DNA of 64,000 bases from Ogataea parapolymorpha DL-1 (Eukaryota; Ascomycota; Pichiomycetes; Pichiales; Pichiaceae), in assembly GCF_000187245.1 (NCBI RefSeq), contig NC_027861.1, positions 124,001-188,000 of the forward strand, written 5' to 3'. Position numbers and translations under genes: made by a program. The notes below the pieces were generated by a model. It was not told the origin of the DNA. It saw only the letters and a program-made list of their open reading frames with translations, and searched no databases. The stretch's first letter is position 1; the number at the start of each line of letters is the position of its first letter. This document shows positions 38,911-48,141 of the stretch, in pieces.

Positions 38911-40002
38911 ATGAGGTCTCCAGAACACCAGAATGAGCCTCTACAACCATCAACACCGCCAAGTGGGACGCGAACAGCAGGCAGCAACAGATACCTCAAG
39001 ACGCCCGTTAGCACACACCAAACCAAGCATCATCCGCATACACCATATACTCCCCATCATAGTACCAGAAAGCAGGCCGTAGCAGTGTCCCCCGTTGCTC
39101 ACCACACACGCGGACAGCAGCAACTGCAAACACCAGACCAGACGCCCAGGATCGGCCGACGTAAAGAGCTGACAGATGCAATAGCCTCAAAAATCGGCGA
39201 GTCTAGCGTTCTTTTCCCGCTGGCGCCCTCAACAGTTGGTTCTGGGCGCAAATCGCATATTGGCGGGCCCAGACTAGAGAATGCCGGCCTTGATCTCAGC
39301 AAATCTTACAAGATCGATCTGGAGGAGGAGCTACAATTTTCGTCCGAGGAAGAGGGGGAAAATCTACCTCAGAGACTGAACAAAGTCACCAAGAAGCTTG
39401 ACTTCAACACCAATGAATTTGCTGTGCCGTCAACTCCCGCAAAACAGGTCATGACAGAGGAACAAGCCTACAAAATGCACATTGCACCGCAGCGGTCCGA
39501 CTCTGGCGACGACGACGAGCGATTTGTCTCGCGAGTCACAATGAATAACCCGTTCCTGGAGAGCGGAGAGCCAAGGGCCCCAAGAGAAACGGCTCATAAT
39601 TCTCGTTTCGAGGAGGAAATCGAACTAGTCAACAACAAAACAGGGGAGAAGATAGTTCGCAAAATGACCGATTATGAAAAGTCTATCAAAGCACGCCGCC
39701 TGGACTTTAACGGCGCTCTTCTTGAAGACGAGGCTCCCCAAACACCGCGCAATAAGGTGACACCGGAACCATTCAAGCAACAAGCGTGGGAAGATGAGAA
39801 CGAAGATGGCGAAACAATTCGAAAGGAGAAGATAAAAAATCCCTTTCGCGGGCCGTCCATTTCATCTGCAAGATCACAATCAACACGCAAAACAGGCCAG
39901 GGTCACCTGAGATATGTGGACAAGACTGGTAAGGCGGTGCGGGAGCTTGTGGACGAAGAGTCCCCAATCAGACCGCGCAAATTACGATTTGACACTGATT
40001 AG
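38911..40002 (+). CDS. SIC1: SIC1-like cyclin-dependent kinase inhibitor with duplicated inhibitory module
   Basis: 363 mostly disordered residues. The N-terminus is dense in Ser/Thr-Pro sites (PSTPPSGTR, RYLKTP, HPHTPYTP, QTPDQTPR), resembling the start of Sic1 and suggesting multisite phosphodegrons for SCF-Cdc4. The C-terminal half contains, twice, an NPF motif followed 24-25 residues later by V-[ND]-KTG-x-x-V-R and then [RK]-x-L-x-F. Copy 1: NPF 213-215, VNNKTGEKIVRKM 240-252, RRLDF 262-266. Copy 2: NPF 310-312, VDKTGKAVREL 336-346, RKLRF 356-360. S. cerevisiae Sic1 has one such block (KNPF...YVNKKGEVVEKRRL...). The RxLxF strings look like cyclin-docking motifs, and KKLDF at 161-165 is a third. 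Identity is inferred from these motifs; overall similarity is low. Confidence 0.75.
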   Translation: MRSPEHQNEPLQPSTPPSGTRTAGSNRYLKTPVSTHQTKHHPHTPYTPHHSTRKQAVAVSPVAHHTRGQQQLQTPDQTPRIGRRKELTDAIASKIGESSVLFPLAPSTVGSGRKSHIGGPRLENAGLDLSKSYKIDLEEELQFSSEEEGENLPQRLNKVTKKLDFNTNEFAVPSTPAKQVMTEEQAYKMHIAPQRSDSGDDDERFVSRVTMNNPFLESGEPRAPRETAHNSRFEEEIELVNNKTGEKIVRKMTDYEKSIKARRLDFNGALLEDEAPQTPRNKVTPEPFKQQAWEDENEDGETIRKEKIKNPFRGPSISSARSQSTRKTGQGHLRYVDKTGKAVRELVDEESPIRPRKLRFDTD

Positions 40003-41099
40003 GAAGGTCGCAGGATGTATATTATGTACAATAGAGGGTATGAGAACCACAAGAATATATTAATTACATTTTAAGAGAACCTCGTGGGCCGTATGAGATC
40101 ACGGTTTCACACTGCAAGCCTTGAGTCCACGTTTTGAGGCTTTGAAACCTTTAGCAACAAGAGAAAATTATGCGCGGGTTTGGGGGTGAAAAACTGTTGT
40201 AGGTGCCCGGATAACGTGAGAAATGTCAAATTTATGTGGTCATACTGTTGCCAATATAACTCGTCCAGCACCAGCAAGAGTGATTTCCGCGGCTGTTTTC
40301 GCCGATCACAGCGGGGTCCATAAAGTTTGTGTCCTAAGCAGGAAGTCTGGCGGTGCGGCTTTATTTTTAGGAGGCTCTGCCTGCAATGGCGATCGAGGAG
40401 CGCACCAACATATTTTTTGCTCTCACCCACAAAATGCGGTTACCGCTTGGCGCTAGACGTAATGTGTGTGTGTCAAAGGGGCACTCGCTAATTTTCACCC
40501 TGGTGTTCCATGTGGATTGTTTCATGTTGGACGTGGTGGACGGCAAAGTACATGGGCAGGCTGATTAGCTGTGTTCCGATCGCCGCAAGGCGGTGAGCCG
40601 CGCCCGCCCTATTTTCTATTTGAAGTTACATTTAGCTGTCGTGTGAGAATCACTTGTAATTTAAAGGTTTTGCGTTGTCGTCTACTGGCTCCAAGTCGTC
40701 TTATGATGCTTGCTTCTAAATATGTGAACGCTACCTTAGGCTCTTGACAGATTGCTGTCCTGAGGTGTCAAGGAAGTGGTGCGTGTCGTGTGATGAATGT
40801 GGTTTTCCACCTGTGACGGTTATTCCGCATATGCACTTACATGCCGTGACAATTGTCTCCCACAAGAATCGATTCATATTACATAATCTATGCATTGTTA
40901 ATTAGCTTTTGTCCCCTACAATAAAAACGTATAAAGGACTTGGAGAAAGCACCACTATTTAATTGTCCACTTGCAAGATCTGCACTATGGCATTAATTGA
41001 ATGCTGTTATTGTTAAGCTCCATATATTAGATTGCCCGATTCCACTTCAAACCAACTGTCGATAATTCAAAGCTTCCTCTATTTGAGCAGACCTCATAG
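40003..41099. other. 1.1-kb ORF-poor region with GC-rich inverted repeats
   Basis: The longest gene-free stretch of the window. It holds only short overlapping frames without conserved features. Notable are a perfect 6-bp hairpin with a GCAA (GNRA) loop at 40579-40594, inside a GC-rich patch (40575-40611), and an inverted repeat GTGAT...ATCAC (40280-40309) enclosing TCCGCGGC. A sequence resembling a C box (GTGATGA, 40790-40796) has no partner D box. It may be an unusually long promoter/5' leader for the gene at 41100, an unidentified structured RNA, or both. Confidence 0.5.
40579..40594 (+). repeat. GNRA-loop hairpin / CCG-N5-CGG palindrome
   Basis: ATCGCC-GCAA-GGCGGT: six pairs (one G-T) closed by a GCAA tetraloop. 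As DNA it is also the everted triplet pair CCG-N5-CGG (40583-40593), a form some zinc-cluster factors bind. The sequence cannot distinguish the two readings. Confidence 0.4.
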
Positions 41100-41762
41100 A
41101 TGGACCTCTTTGACCAGTACAGAATCTTTTCAGATGAGCCGGAGTCTGAGTTCCCATTAGGGGACATTGATTACGGTTTTGACTTTGTCTCGTATTCAGA
41201 CAAGAACGGTTTCGAGCTGCCAGCGCAGGACGCGGAGCCAACTGACCAGCACCAGCCAGATCCCTTCGATTCTCCTGCTCTCACCATTGGGAGTGCAGAA
41301 TCCACGCAGATATCGTCCTATTCGTTCGATAAGCAATGGGCGTTCAAGCCTCTGGAAGGTTTTGAACAGCTCAGTCAGAACTGGGAAATCGATAGGACTG
41401 TTTCTTTGTCCTCCGCCGACATTGAGCACAATTACCTCAACCTTCCACCGGACGAGGATGTCGAAATTCAAAAGGTCGATTTTGGACCCGCCTCAAATCC
41501 GGCTGTCATCAAGGAAAAAATCATTGAGAAGAGGAAAAGGCTTAGTCTTGATAGCAGAAAGCCAGGAAGTAATGGCTCTGAGACCAAAAGTCCTTTACAC
41601 ACGAGAAGACCTTCACTATCTCCTGTGAAGAGTTTCAGGTACCGTTCCAAATCTTTGATTGGAACATCTTCTACATCGGGCTCCCCAACCAATCCATTCT
41701 ACAAGCCACCGGACATTTTGTGGAAATACTGTGACCCGAGCTCTAATAGTTGGAGAAAATAG
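41100..41762 (+). CDS. Uncharacterised protein with a long upstream region
   Basis: 220 residues that I do not recognise. The first ~120 residues are acidic and aromatic (IDYGFDFVSYSDKNGFEL, SFDKQWAFKPLEGFEQL), reminiscent of an activation or interaction region. The rest is basic and Ser-rich, with putative phosphosites (RKRLSLDS, RRPSLSPVKSFRYRSKS) and a distinctive tail NPFYKPPDILWKYCDP. The clusters R-R-x-S and K-R-L-S fit kinase A/C-type sites (inference). Together with the 1.1-kb upstream space, a highly regulated gene is plausible. No domain is visible, and it is probably lineage-specific or fast-evolving. Confidence 0.7.
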   Translation: MDLFDQYRIFSDEPESEFPLGDIDYGFDFVSYSDKNGFELPAQDAEPTDQHQPDPFDSPALTIGSAESTQISSYSFDKQWAFKPLEGFEQLSQNWEIDRTVSLSSADIEHNYLNLPPDEDVEIQKVDFGPASNPAVIKEKIIEKRKRLSLDSRKPGSNGSETKSPLHTRRPSLSPVKSFRYRSKSLIGTSSTSGSPTNPFYKPPDILWKYCDPSSNSWRK

Positions 41763-41961
41763 ACATTCGGACACTCTCTCTTTTTCGCAAGGTTTGCTAC
41801 GCATTTTAGGGTTAATGATTTGCTTTCGTCTTAATTTCTTTTTTGCAACTTGAATCGCAGTAAATTTCCGCGTCTGAATAAACTTATCAGCAGCCGTTTT
41901 AGGCAAGAGAAATCTTGTGTGAATTTTGTTACTATCTCTATCTTATAGTTTTACTGATGAC

Positions 41962-43362
41962 ATGAATTCTCCGCCGAAACACACGCATTTACGATCACCA
42001 GTAATCCTTTTAAAGTCTCCAGTGCTCCCAGGAGGAGTGATCCGGTCCCCAAGACCCAAGGACTCTCATGTCGATCTGCCCAGCGAGCAGGTTGTTGAGG
42101 ATGTCGTGGATATCATCAAAACCGAGGAGCGCAAAAACTGGCTTAGAGGGCTCCTCTATCTGTTCCTGACGGTGGCGGCCTGGGTGTTTGGACTACAGCT
42201 GACAAACAATGTTTTGAAGGGAGACTCTTATCAGCATCCCTTATTTGTGGCCTATATAAATGGAGGTCTTTTTGTCATTTTCGGGATCAAGCCCACGCTC
42301 AAAAGTCTGATCAAGGCTTTCAGAGCCTCAGAGCCTAAGCTCGACGATTCTGCCTTCAATTCCTACGATTCTTGCGACTCTTCAAGCATAATTCTCCTCG
42401 CTCCTTCCACGCACCTTTCACTCAAAGAATTGATAATTGTTGCGGTCCAGGCTGGTCTTATCTATTATGCAAATGCTGCCTTGGGCGCAATTGCTTTACA
42501 GTATACCAGTGCATCCAACCAAACGATTCTCACAACCACAAGCTCCGTTTTTACGCTTCTGCTCAGTTATATATGTGGTGTCGACACATTGTCCCTAGGC
42601 AAGATAGTTTCTGTCCTGGTCAGCATCGCAGGAATATGTTTGATAACGCTCAACAGCTCGCCGTCTTCCGAATCCACATCCTCCAATCCAATGCTGGGGA
42701 ATTGCATTGCCCTTTGTGGGACGTTTCTCTATTCTTGCTACCTAGTCCTTTTGAGGGTCAAGATAGGCAAAGAGACAGGCCCTGACAACGAAAAGCTCAT
42801 ATTTGGTCTTTTGGGACTCAGCATTCTCATATTGGCCTGTCCGCTACTTCTGATCGCAAACTTCCTTGGATTCGAAAAACTCTCTCTTCCAGATAGCTCT
42901 ACGATTTTCTGGATTGTCTTCATTGGAGGGCTATTTAACTGCCTCTCAGACTATTTTTCGATCTTGGCAACCTTGTTGACCTCTCCGCTGATAACCGCAT
43001 TGTCACTCTCCACCGCGATTCCCGTCAACATGATTTGCGACTCTGTATTCTACAAAGTGAAAAGCACATCAGCTAGATATTATCTTGGTATTATCCTTAT
43101 TTTCTCCTCGTTTGTCTTTGCTAATTTGTCCAACGAGGACGAAATGGTGCAGGAGGCTATCGAGGAGGCCATCGAAGAGGCAATTCAAAACGACGAAATG
43201 CTTTCTCCGTTCTTGTCGCCTTATCTGCAGCAGCAAGGTCGTATGGACGATGTCCCAAAAATGAACATCAACACTTCGCAAAGAACAGGTCCGCCCACAC
43301 AGGTGGTGGTTGCTGGAGGACACAACCATAGGTACTTCATCAGAGAAATTCTACCAAGTTAA
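41962..43362 (+). CDS. EamA/SLC35F-type transporter (THI74/YML018C-like)
   Basis: 466 residues with about ten transmembrane segments of the drug/metabolite-transporter fold. It begins with a cytosolic tail containing an SPV-rich stretch. Seen: WLRGLLYLFLTVAAWVFGLQL, a first-repeat segment LGAIALQYTSASNQTILTTTSS and a second-repeat stretch LIANFLGFEKLSLPDSST. The closest relatives I recognise are S. cerevisiae Thi74 and Yml018c, vacuolar-membrane proteins of unknown substrate. The C-terminus has the acidic repeat EEAIEEAIEEAIQ. The ATG at 41962 is preceded by a minimal upstream frame ATG-ACA-TGA at 41957-41965 overlapping it, which could reduce initiation. Confidence 0.82.
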   Translation: MNSPPKHTHLRSPVILLKSPVLPGGVIRSPRPKDSHVDLPSEQVVEDVVDIIKTEERKNWLRGLLYLFLTVAAWVFGLQLTNNVLKGDSYQHPLFVAYINGGLFVIFGIKPTLKSLIKAFRASEPKLDDSAFNSYDSCDSSSIILLAPSTHLSLKELIIVAVQAGLIYYANAALGAIALQYTSASNQTILTTTSSVFTLLLSYICGVDTLSLGKIVSVLVSIAGICLITLNSSPSSESTSSNPMLGNCIALCGTFLYSCYLVLLRVKIGKETGPDNEKLIFGLLGLSILILACPLLLIANFLGFEKLSLPDSSTIFWIVFIGGLFNCLSDYFSILATLLTSPLITALSLSTAIPVNMICDSVFYKVKSTSARYYLGIILIFSSFVFANLSNEDEMVQEAIEEAIEEAIQNDEMLSPFLSPYLQQQGRMDDVPKMNINTSQRTGPPTQVVVAGGHNHRYFIREILPS

Positions 43363-43396
43363 ATTCTATCATTCATTCCAATATACATCTATTAAT

Positions 43397-46300
43397 TTAC
43401 CACAGCTTCACGAGGCCATCCCAATCATTTCTCTTGCGGCGGCTCCAGTAGCTGTGCTCCCCTTCAATGAAGCTCCAGTCGTAGTCGCCGTCACCAGTTT
43501 TCTGGAAAAATGCTGGTACATGCACAGCGTCTGTCCCGTCCGGGTTTTTTCTTCTCTTCCTCTGTTCTTCTTCCAAATTCTGCTTTATCTCCTCTGCCTC
43601 GTCAACGGCACCGTCCTCGTATTTGCGCTGGTCTGGACGCAATCTTGAGTCGGTCGGTGCACAGCCTTCATCTATTTCTGTGATCTGATTGAGGCTGGCC
43701 GCAAACTCGGTGAATCCATACTTCTTTTGGTAATTTGGCACCAGGTTCCCAACTTTCCACAAGCATTCGTCAGTATCGGTGTATCTGAGACTGTCTGTCC
43801 ACGTACCAATCACTTCCTTTGGTAGCTGGTTACCTGCTTCATCGTAGGCTTTGATAGTCAGCTCCTCAGAGCGTCCGGAAAACATTCCAGATGCCTTGAA
43901 ATTCACAATTGCTTTATAGCCGCTGCTGCAACTGACAGTAACGGACGCACAAGGCTCCGAATATTTCTCACCAGCAATGAGGTTCTTCAGGATCGTTGTT
44001 GGCTGACTCCACTTGTAAACCTCGCCATTGCTTAATCTCAAGGTCAGCTCTCCAACTATGGAAACCTCGGCAGACTTGCCTCCGTATTTCTGTTGAGGCG
44101 ACAAAACATGGTCAACGGTCCAGTCTTTTGAATCCACATGTGCGGCAATTATGAATGGTCTATGAACGAGTTTCTCGGCAATGAACCTGATTCCCAAGTC
44201 ATTTCTCACAAGCTCAAAAGTTTCACCAAGCAGCGGGTTGAATGGTTTTCTAACGCTTCTGATTTTTACCCTCAACGAAGAGAGATAGCTCACAGCAAAG
44301 GCTGCAATCAATAGCACCCTCTGGCCACTCTCGACGGGCGCTTTCATTGCATCTGTCAACAGGTGCGTGTACTCAAAGCTTTCTGAATATTTCTGTAGTA
44401 ATGAGAGTGGCTCGTTGGCTGAAACCGGCATCGATATGGACGACAAGTCCTTTCCAATGTTTTTCCTCAAAAACCCGATCAAAGACGGAGGATCGCAAGG
44501 GCTCTCCTTTATGTCCTTCCTGTATTGTACGTATTTGCCAGATTCCAAAGGATACAAGTCCTCTCGAGCAGAAAATTGTCTTCCGGCTGCAATCGCCAGT
44601 TCTTTTTGATCGCTGTCATCTTCATCCGATGAGGACGTCGAGTTCGAAAGATCATTATCCATTGCGAGCCCGAAAGGCGGCTTGTCAAAAATATTTGACA
44701 TGCTGGCATCGTCGTATTTATTCTCGCGCTCGCTATCTTCCTCGTCACTGGATTGGACCAAATAGACTCCACGGTTCATTTCATCAATGTATTCTTGGGC
44801 ATCAAAAAACTCTTGGGAAAACACAGAGGTGGTAGCTGTATTTGTCCTCGTAAGAGTTCTTCTCGATGGAGATTGGGGAGGCCTGCTGAATCCCCTATTA
44901 GTTTCCGTGTTGACCAGCAACATATATTGCACCTGCAACTCTCTGATTTCAGAAACCAAGCTATCATATAAAGATCCGCCAGACAGCGAAGCTGGGGCTG
45001 CTCCATTTATGCTTTCCTGGTCGAACTGATCGTCACTCTGCTCCTTTTTATTCTTCTTGCGGAAAAAAGAGCCTCTTCTATCCATACTTCCTCTCTTTGG
45101 CTGCTTTGCCTGTGCTTGAAGATTTTCCGCCATCTCCTTGATCTGAGAAATCTTTTGCTCAACCAACTTGTACTGAGGATTTATCACTGATAGCGTTCTC
45201 CCCACCCTGATCTCATCCTCAAAAGTAGCTCCTTCCTGGTCCTCTTGGCCCTCCCCGGGAGAAGAAGCCGATAGAAACGCATCGTTTTCTTGAATGTCCA
45301 TTTGCTGTGTGAGTTTGTTTTGCCTTTTGATGAAATTGAAGGCTTGAACCCAGATCTTGAAATCTTCTTGGTTCATTGCTTTCAAAATCCACTGTTCAAT
45401 TCCGGAATCCAGAAACATCATCAGCTGCTTTGGATCGGCTGAGATGACAACGTTTCTGATGAACATGTTACCACGGACGTGGTTTGTGACGTCGTTGAAG
45501 TAGTAGTCCAGTACTCCGTATTTGAAATTTAGAACAAAGTATCTTCTGGCAAAGCTTTTCGCTCCTCCCCGTCTGCGTTTCTTCTTGAGCAAAAATCCCT
45601 GGAGATACTGGCCACCTTTGACCCTCAGAAATGACACATTCTTTGATTTGGAGGCTACTTCATTTTCGGGGACGTTGAATCTCACATGATTCTGTAATGG
45701 CGCAGAGACAACTGACGTCCTTCTATTGATAATTCCGCCGTTGGTGTTTCCAACAGGCGCACTGGCGGCCTCGTGCGGTCTCGACACCTCTGTCTCGTCC
45801 ACACTTTTTTGTTCAGCTATGGGGTTCAACTGGTAGGAAGACAATGGCTGTGGAATTTCAGCTGCCTGATACACTTGTCCGTTCGTTTCGATGTACTGAT
45901 TAAACATGATTGTTTTCGCTTTGTGTCTGCTAAAAGTATTGTCGAAAATGAATGCAAAAAGGGACCCGGAACCCACTTCAAATGTTCCCGTAACGAGCTC
46001 GTCTCCTTGACATCTTCCGATCCATTCTTTTTTCACCAGGTGTTTATCTATCTTTTCTTCCAAAAGAGTGCGAGAATCGTGGAGAGACGAAACGCTTTCT
46101 GAACGTTTTCTCTTCTCCGAGCTTGTGGACATCGTCGTATTTTGTCTTGGAAGTGATCCTGTGGACGGTTCATTGGGAGCCGAAGGATTGGCCGGACTCT
46201 GAGATGCAAGGGACTCGAAAGAATCGCGTAGATTCTGATGCAACACTCCAAACATCTTGTGTGGAACTTCATTGACTTCATCAAGGCTCAAGTTCTCAGA

Positions 46301-46483
46301 CAATGTTGTTGACGAGGAGTTTGGAGCCGTCGAAGGGGCCGGAAAGTCTGTTTTGCTGTATTCATAAATTCCAAAGTTAACAGATCGTTTCAACGGTTTT
46401 AGTTCCCATTTCACGGTGGAATTGTCCGGAGCATTGACCCACTTGATAGTGAACGACTTTGCTCGCACCTCGAAGTTCTCCAT
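43397..46483 (-). CDS. OSH3: Oxysterol-binding-protein homolog OSH3
   Basis: 1028 residues. An N-terminal GOLD-like domain (FTIKWVNAPDNSTVKWELKP) is characteristic of Osh3 and not of other Osh proteins. It is followed by a PH domain (about 285-390; QGFLLKKKRRRGGAKSFARRYF), a FFAT motif QEFFDAQEYIDE that binds VAP/Scs2, and the lipid-transfer ORD (about 660-1000; EPLSLLQKYSESFEYTHLL, RKPFNPLLGETFEL). It acts at ER-plasma membrane contacts in PI4P handling. The ORD fingerprint normally EQVSHHPP reads EKLVHRPF here, altering one of the two His. Length is close to S. cerevisiae Osh3 (996). It converges on the transporter with 34 bases between. Confidence 0.94.
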   Translation of the reverse strand: MENFEVRAKSFTIKWVNAPDNSTVKWELKPLKRSVNFGIYEYSKTDFPAPSTAPNSSSTTLSENLSLDEVNEVPHKMFGVLHQNLRDSFESLASQSPANPSAPNEPSTGSLPRQNTTMSTSSEKRKRSESVSSLHDSRTLLEEKIDKHLVKKEWIGRCQGDELVTGTFEVGSGSLFAFIFDNTFSRHKAKTIMFNQYIETNGQVYQAAEIPQPLSSYQLNPIAEQKSVDETEVSRPHEAASAPVGNTNGGIINRRTSVVSAPLQNHVRFNVPENEVASKSKNVSFLRVKGGQYLQGFLLKKKRRRGGAKSFARRYFVLNFKYGVLDYYFNDVTNHVRGNMFIRNVVISADPKQLMMFLDSGIEQWILKAMNQEDFKIWVQAFNFIKRQNKLTQQMDIQENDAFLSASSPGEGQEDQEGATFEDEIRVGRTLSVINPQYKLVEQKISQIKEMAENLQAQAKQPKRGSMDRRGSFFRKKNKKEQSDDQFDQESINGAAPASLSGGSLYDSLVSEIRELQVQYMLLVNTETNRGFSRPPQSPSRRTLTRTNTATTSVFSQEFFDAQEYIDEMNRGVYLVQSSDEEDSERENKYDDASMSNIFDKPPFGLAMDNDLSNSTSSSDEDDSDQKELAIAAGRQFSAREDLYPLESGKYVQYRKDIKESPCDPPSLIGFLRKNIGKDLSSISMPVSANEPLSLLQKYSESFEYTHLLTDAMKAPVESGQRVLLIAAFAVSYLSSLRVKIRSVRKPFNPLLGETFELVRNDLGIRFIAEKLVHRPFIIAAHVDSKDWTVDHVLSPQQKYGGKSAEVSIVGELTLRLSNGEVYKWSQPTTILKNLIAGEKYSEPCASVTVSCSSGYKAIVNFKASGMFSGRSEELTIKAYDEAGNQLPKEVIGTWTDSLRYTDTDECLWKVGNLVPNYQKKYGFTEFAASLNQITEIDEGCAPTDSRLRPDQRKYEDGAVDEAEEIKQNLEEEQRKRRKNPDGTDAVHVPAFFQKTGDGDYDWSFIEGEHSYWSRRKRNDWDGLVKLW

Positions 46484-46707
46484 GGCGAGGTAGACAGTTG
46501 TTCTTTGCTTCTTCGCGGATTTCTGCGTTCAAATAACAACTTTATCAATCGTTTGTTATAGATTATTTTTTTTCGTAGCAGTACAAAATTCCCCACCGCC
46601 CGGTGGCTGCGACTACAGCGTACAAGCCTGATAAAATTATCCCGCCCCTCGGCTAGCATTTTTATTTTTCCTGTTTTGGAACAGACAGACAGGGTAGAAC
46701 ACCTCAG

Positions 46708-47937
46708 TCAACGCTTCTTTTTATGCAGTTGAGTCCGCTTTTGGGCACTCAAATCGTTGGCAAAGGCCATAAGGAGCACACAATTGCAGACAAAGAACAA
46801 ACAGCTACTAAGCCAGATGCCTGTAGTGAAAATGTCAGCTTTACCTAGGAATTCCAGCTGGTAAGCGTTCCAAAGCCATAGTCCTTGGGTTACGATCCAC
46901 GTTGCAAGTAGTAAAACAGTCTTTGTAGGTTTTATCGTCGAATTGGCCGTGTAAATTGGCAAAAAGCACAAACACCAGATGAAATACTGTGACGTGATCA
47001 CTTTGTTGAAGGTAATAAATGCAAAGGTTTGGACAAAGAAGCAGCTAACGAGGTCAATATTAGCGAGCTTGAGAGGTATGAGAACCATTGAGAGACCCAA
47101 TTGGGGCACAAAGGCCAGTTTCTCAACGTGGATTCCGTAGTTCTGGAAAAGTGGTAGCGAGGAAACTCCCTGGTAGGACGAGAGATATAAGGTCAAGTTA
47201 TAGACCGAAAAGTTATGGCGATGGTCTAACCGGCTCAAGTGGTACAAATATGCCTCCTGGAGAAATTCGTCGCCGTAAATATGATACATGAGAGCCGTAA
47301 GAACACCAAAGCCGAGGGCAGATGTCAGCACAAAGACCAATCTCGCTCTGGTCACAGGCTGGTACCATGGTTGCAAATTGTCGATGGTCAAAAGGATTGC
47401 CGGGATGTAAATGAGTGGATAGATTTTCAGGTGGACAGCCAAGCCCGTGAACAGGCCTGCCAAGGCATATTGGTTGTTAAGCGTAAAATTGGTGATTAGC
47501 ATGACCACTATGGTCAAAACACTTTCTGAGCTTCCGCGGGTGCTGATAGTGGCCACCATCGGGTTCCAAAGCCACAGAATGCTCCATGATTTGTTCTTTT
47601 TAGCTTTATCTAAAAGTTTGATGATGAGGTACCCTGTCACGAGGTCACAAAGCACGAAAACGACTTTTCCGTACTCAAACCAGTAGGTGGTTGGAAGGAG
47701 AAGCCATGCCAGTAGCGGCGTGTATCTGTAGGTGTCTCGTGCATATGGAGATTGGCCATTGAACACGAATTTGGCAGCGTCAGTGAAAACAAAGTAGTCT
47801 ATGTCTGTATACGGAAGACCCATATATTTGTCTTGATAGATCCCATAAAGCAGAAAGCCAACTCTCATGGCCAGCGAGGTAGCCATGAGAGTGGCTGTCG
47901 ACAGCCTTGGTAGATAATTGGCCACAATCAAGGGCAT
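46708..47937 (-). CDS. GPI14: GPI mannosyltransferase I
   Basis: 409 residues, multi-spanning ER membrane enzyme (PIG-M family, GT50) that adds the first alpha-1,4-mannose to GlcN-PI in GPI-anchor synthesis. Seen: the luminal acidic motif YTDIDYFVFTDAA (near 43-55), YTPLLAWLLLP, GLAVHLKIYPLIYIPA, HLSRLDHRHNFSVYNL and FNKVITSQYFIWCLCFLP. Hydrophobic segments fill the rest. It ends in a basic tail (KRTQLHKKKR). Length matches S. cerevisiae Gpi14 (403). Confidence 0.93.
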   Translation of the reverse strand: MPLIVANYLPRLSTATLMATSLAMRVGFLLYGIYQDKYMGLPYTDIDYFVFTDAAKFVFNGQSPYARDTYRYTPLLAWLLLPTTYWFEYGKVVFVLCDLVTGYLIIKLLDKAKKNKSWSILWLWNPMVATISTRGSSESVLTIVVMLITNFTLNNQYALAGLFTGLAVHLKIYPLIYIPAILLTIDNLQPWYQPVTRARLVFVLTSALGFGVLTALMYHIYGDEFLQEAYLYHLSRLDHRHNFSVYNLTLYLSSYQGVSSLPLFQNYGIHVEKLAFVPQLGLSMVLIPLKLANIDLVSCFFVQTFAFITFNKVITSQYFIWCLCFLPIYTANSTIKPTKTVLLLATWIVTQGLWLWNAYQLEFLGKADIFTTGIWLSSCLFFVCNCVLLMAFANDLSAQKRTQLHKKKR

Positions 47938-48141
47938 AGAGATAAATGAAGAAAAGAAATGAAAATGATCTACAAATTATTTGCGTATCATTACTAGCAG
48001 AATTAGTAGGAAAAGACGTGTTGCACCGTAAAGTGGCAGCCTTTCCCCTGTTGCTCTTATAATTCGTCGAATTGACATTCTCTTATTATACCTCTACAAC
48101 ACTCGAAACGACCATTGTATTATGATTTTGATGTCCACCAC

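Noticed and set aside
40286..40293. TCCGCGGC as a pleiotropic drug-response element
   Set aside because: One mismatch to TCCGCGGA, and no transporter gene nearby; kept only as part of the inverted repeat.
40700..40800. Second C/D snoRNA candidate (ATGATGC...CTGA and GTGATGA)
   Set aside because: No complementary terminal stems and no D box at a suitable distance for the second C box.
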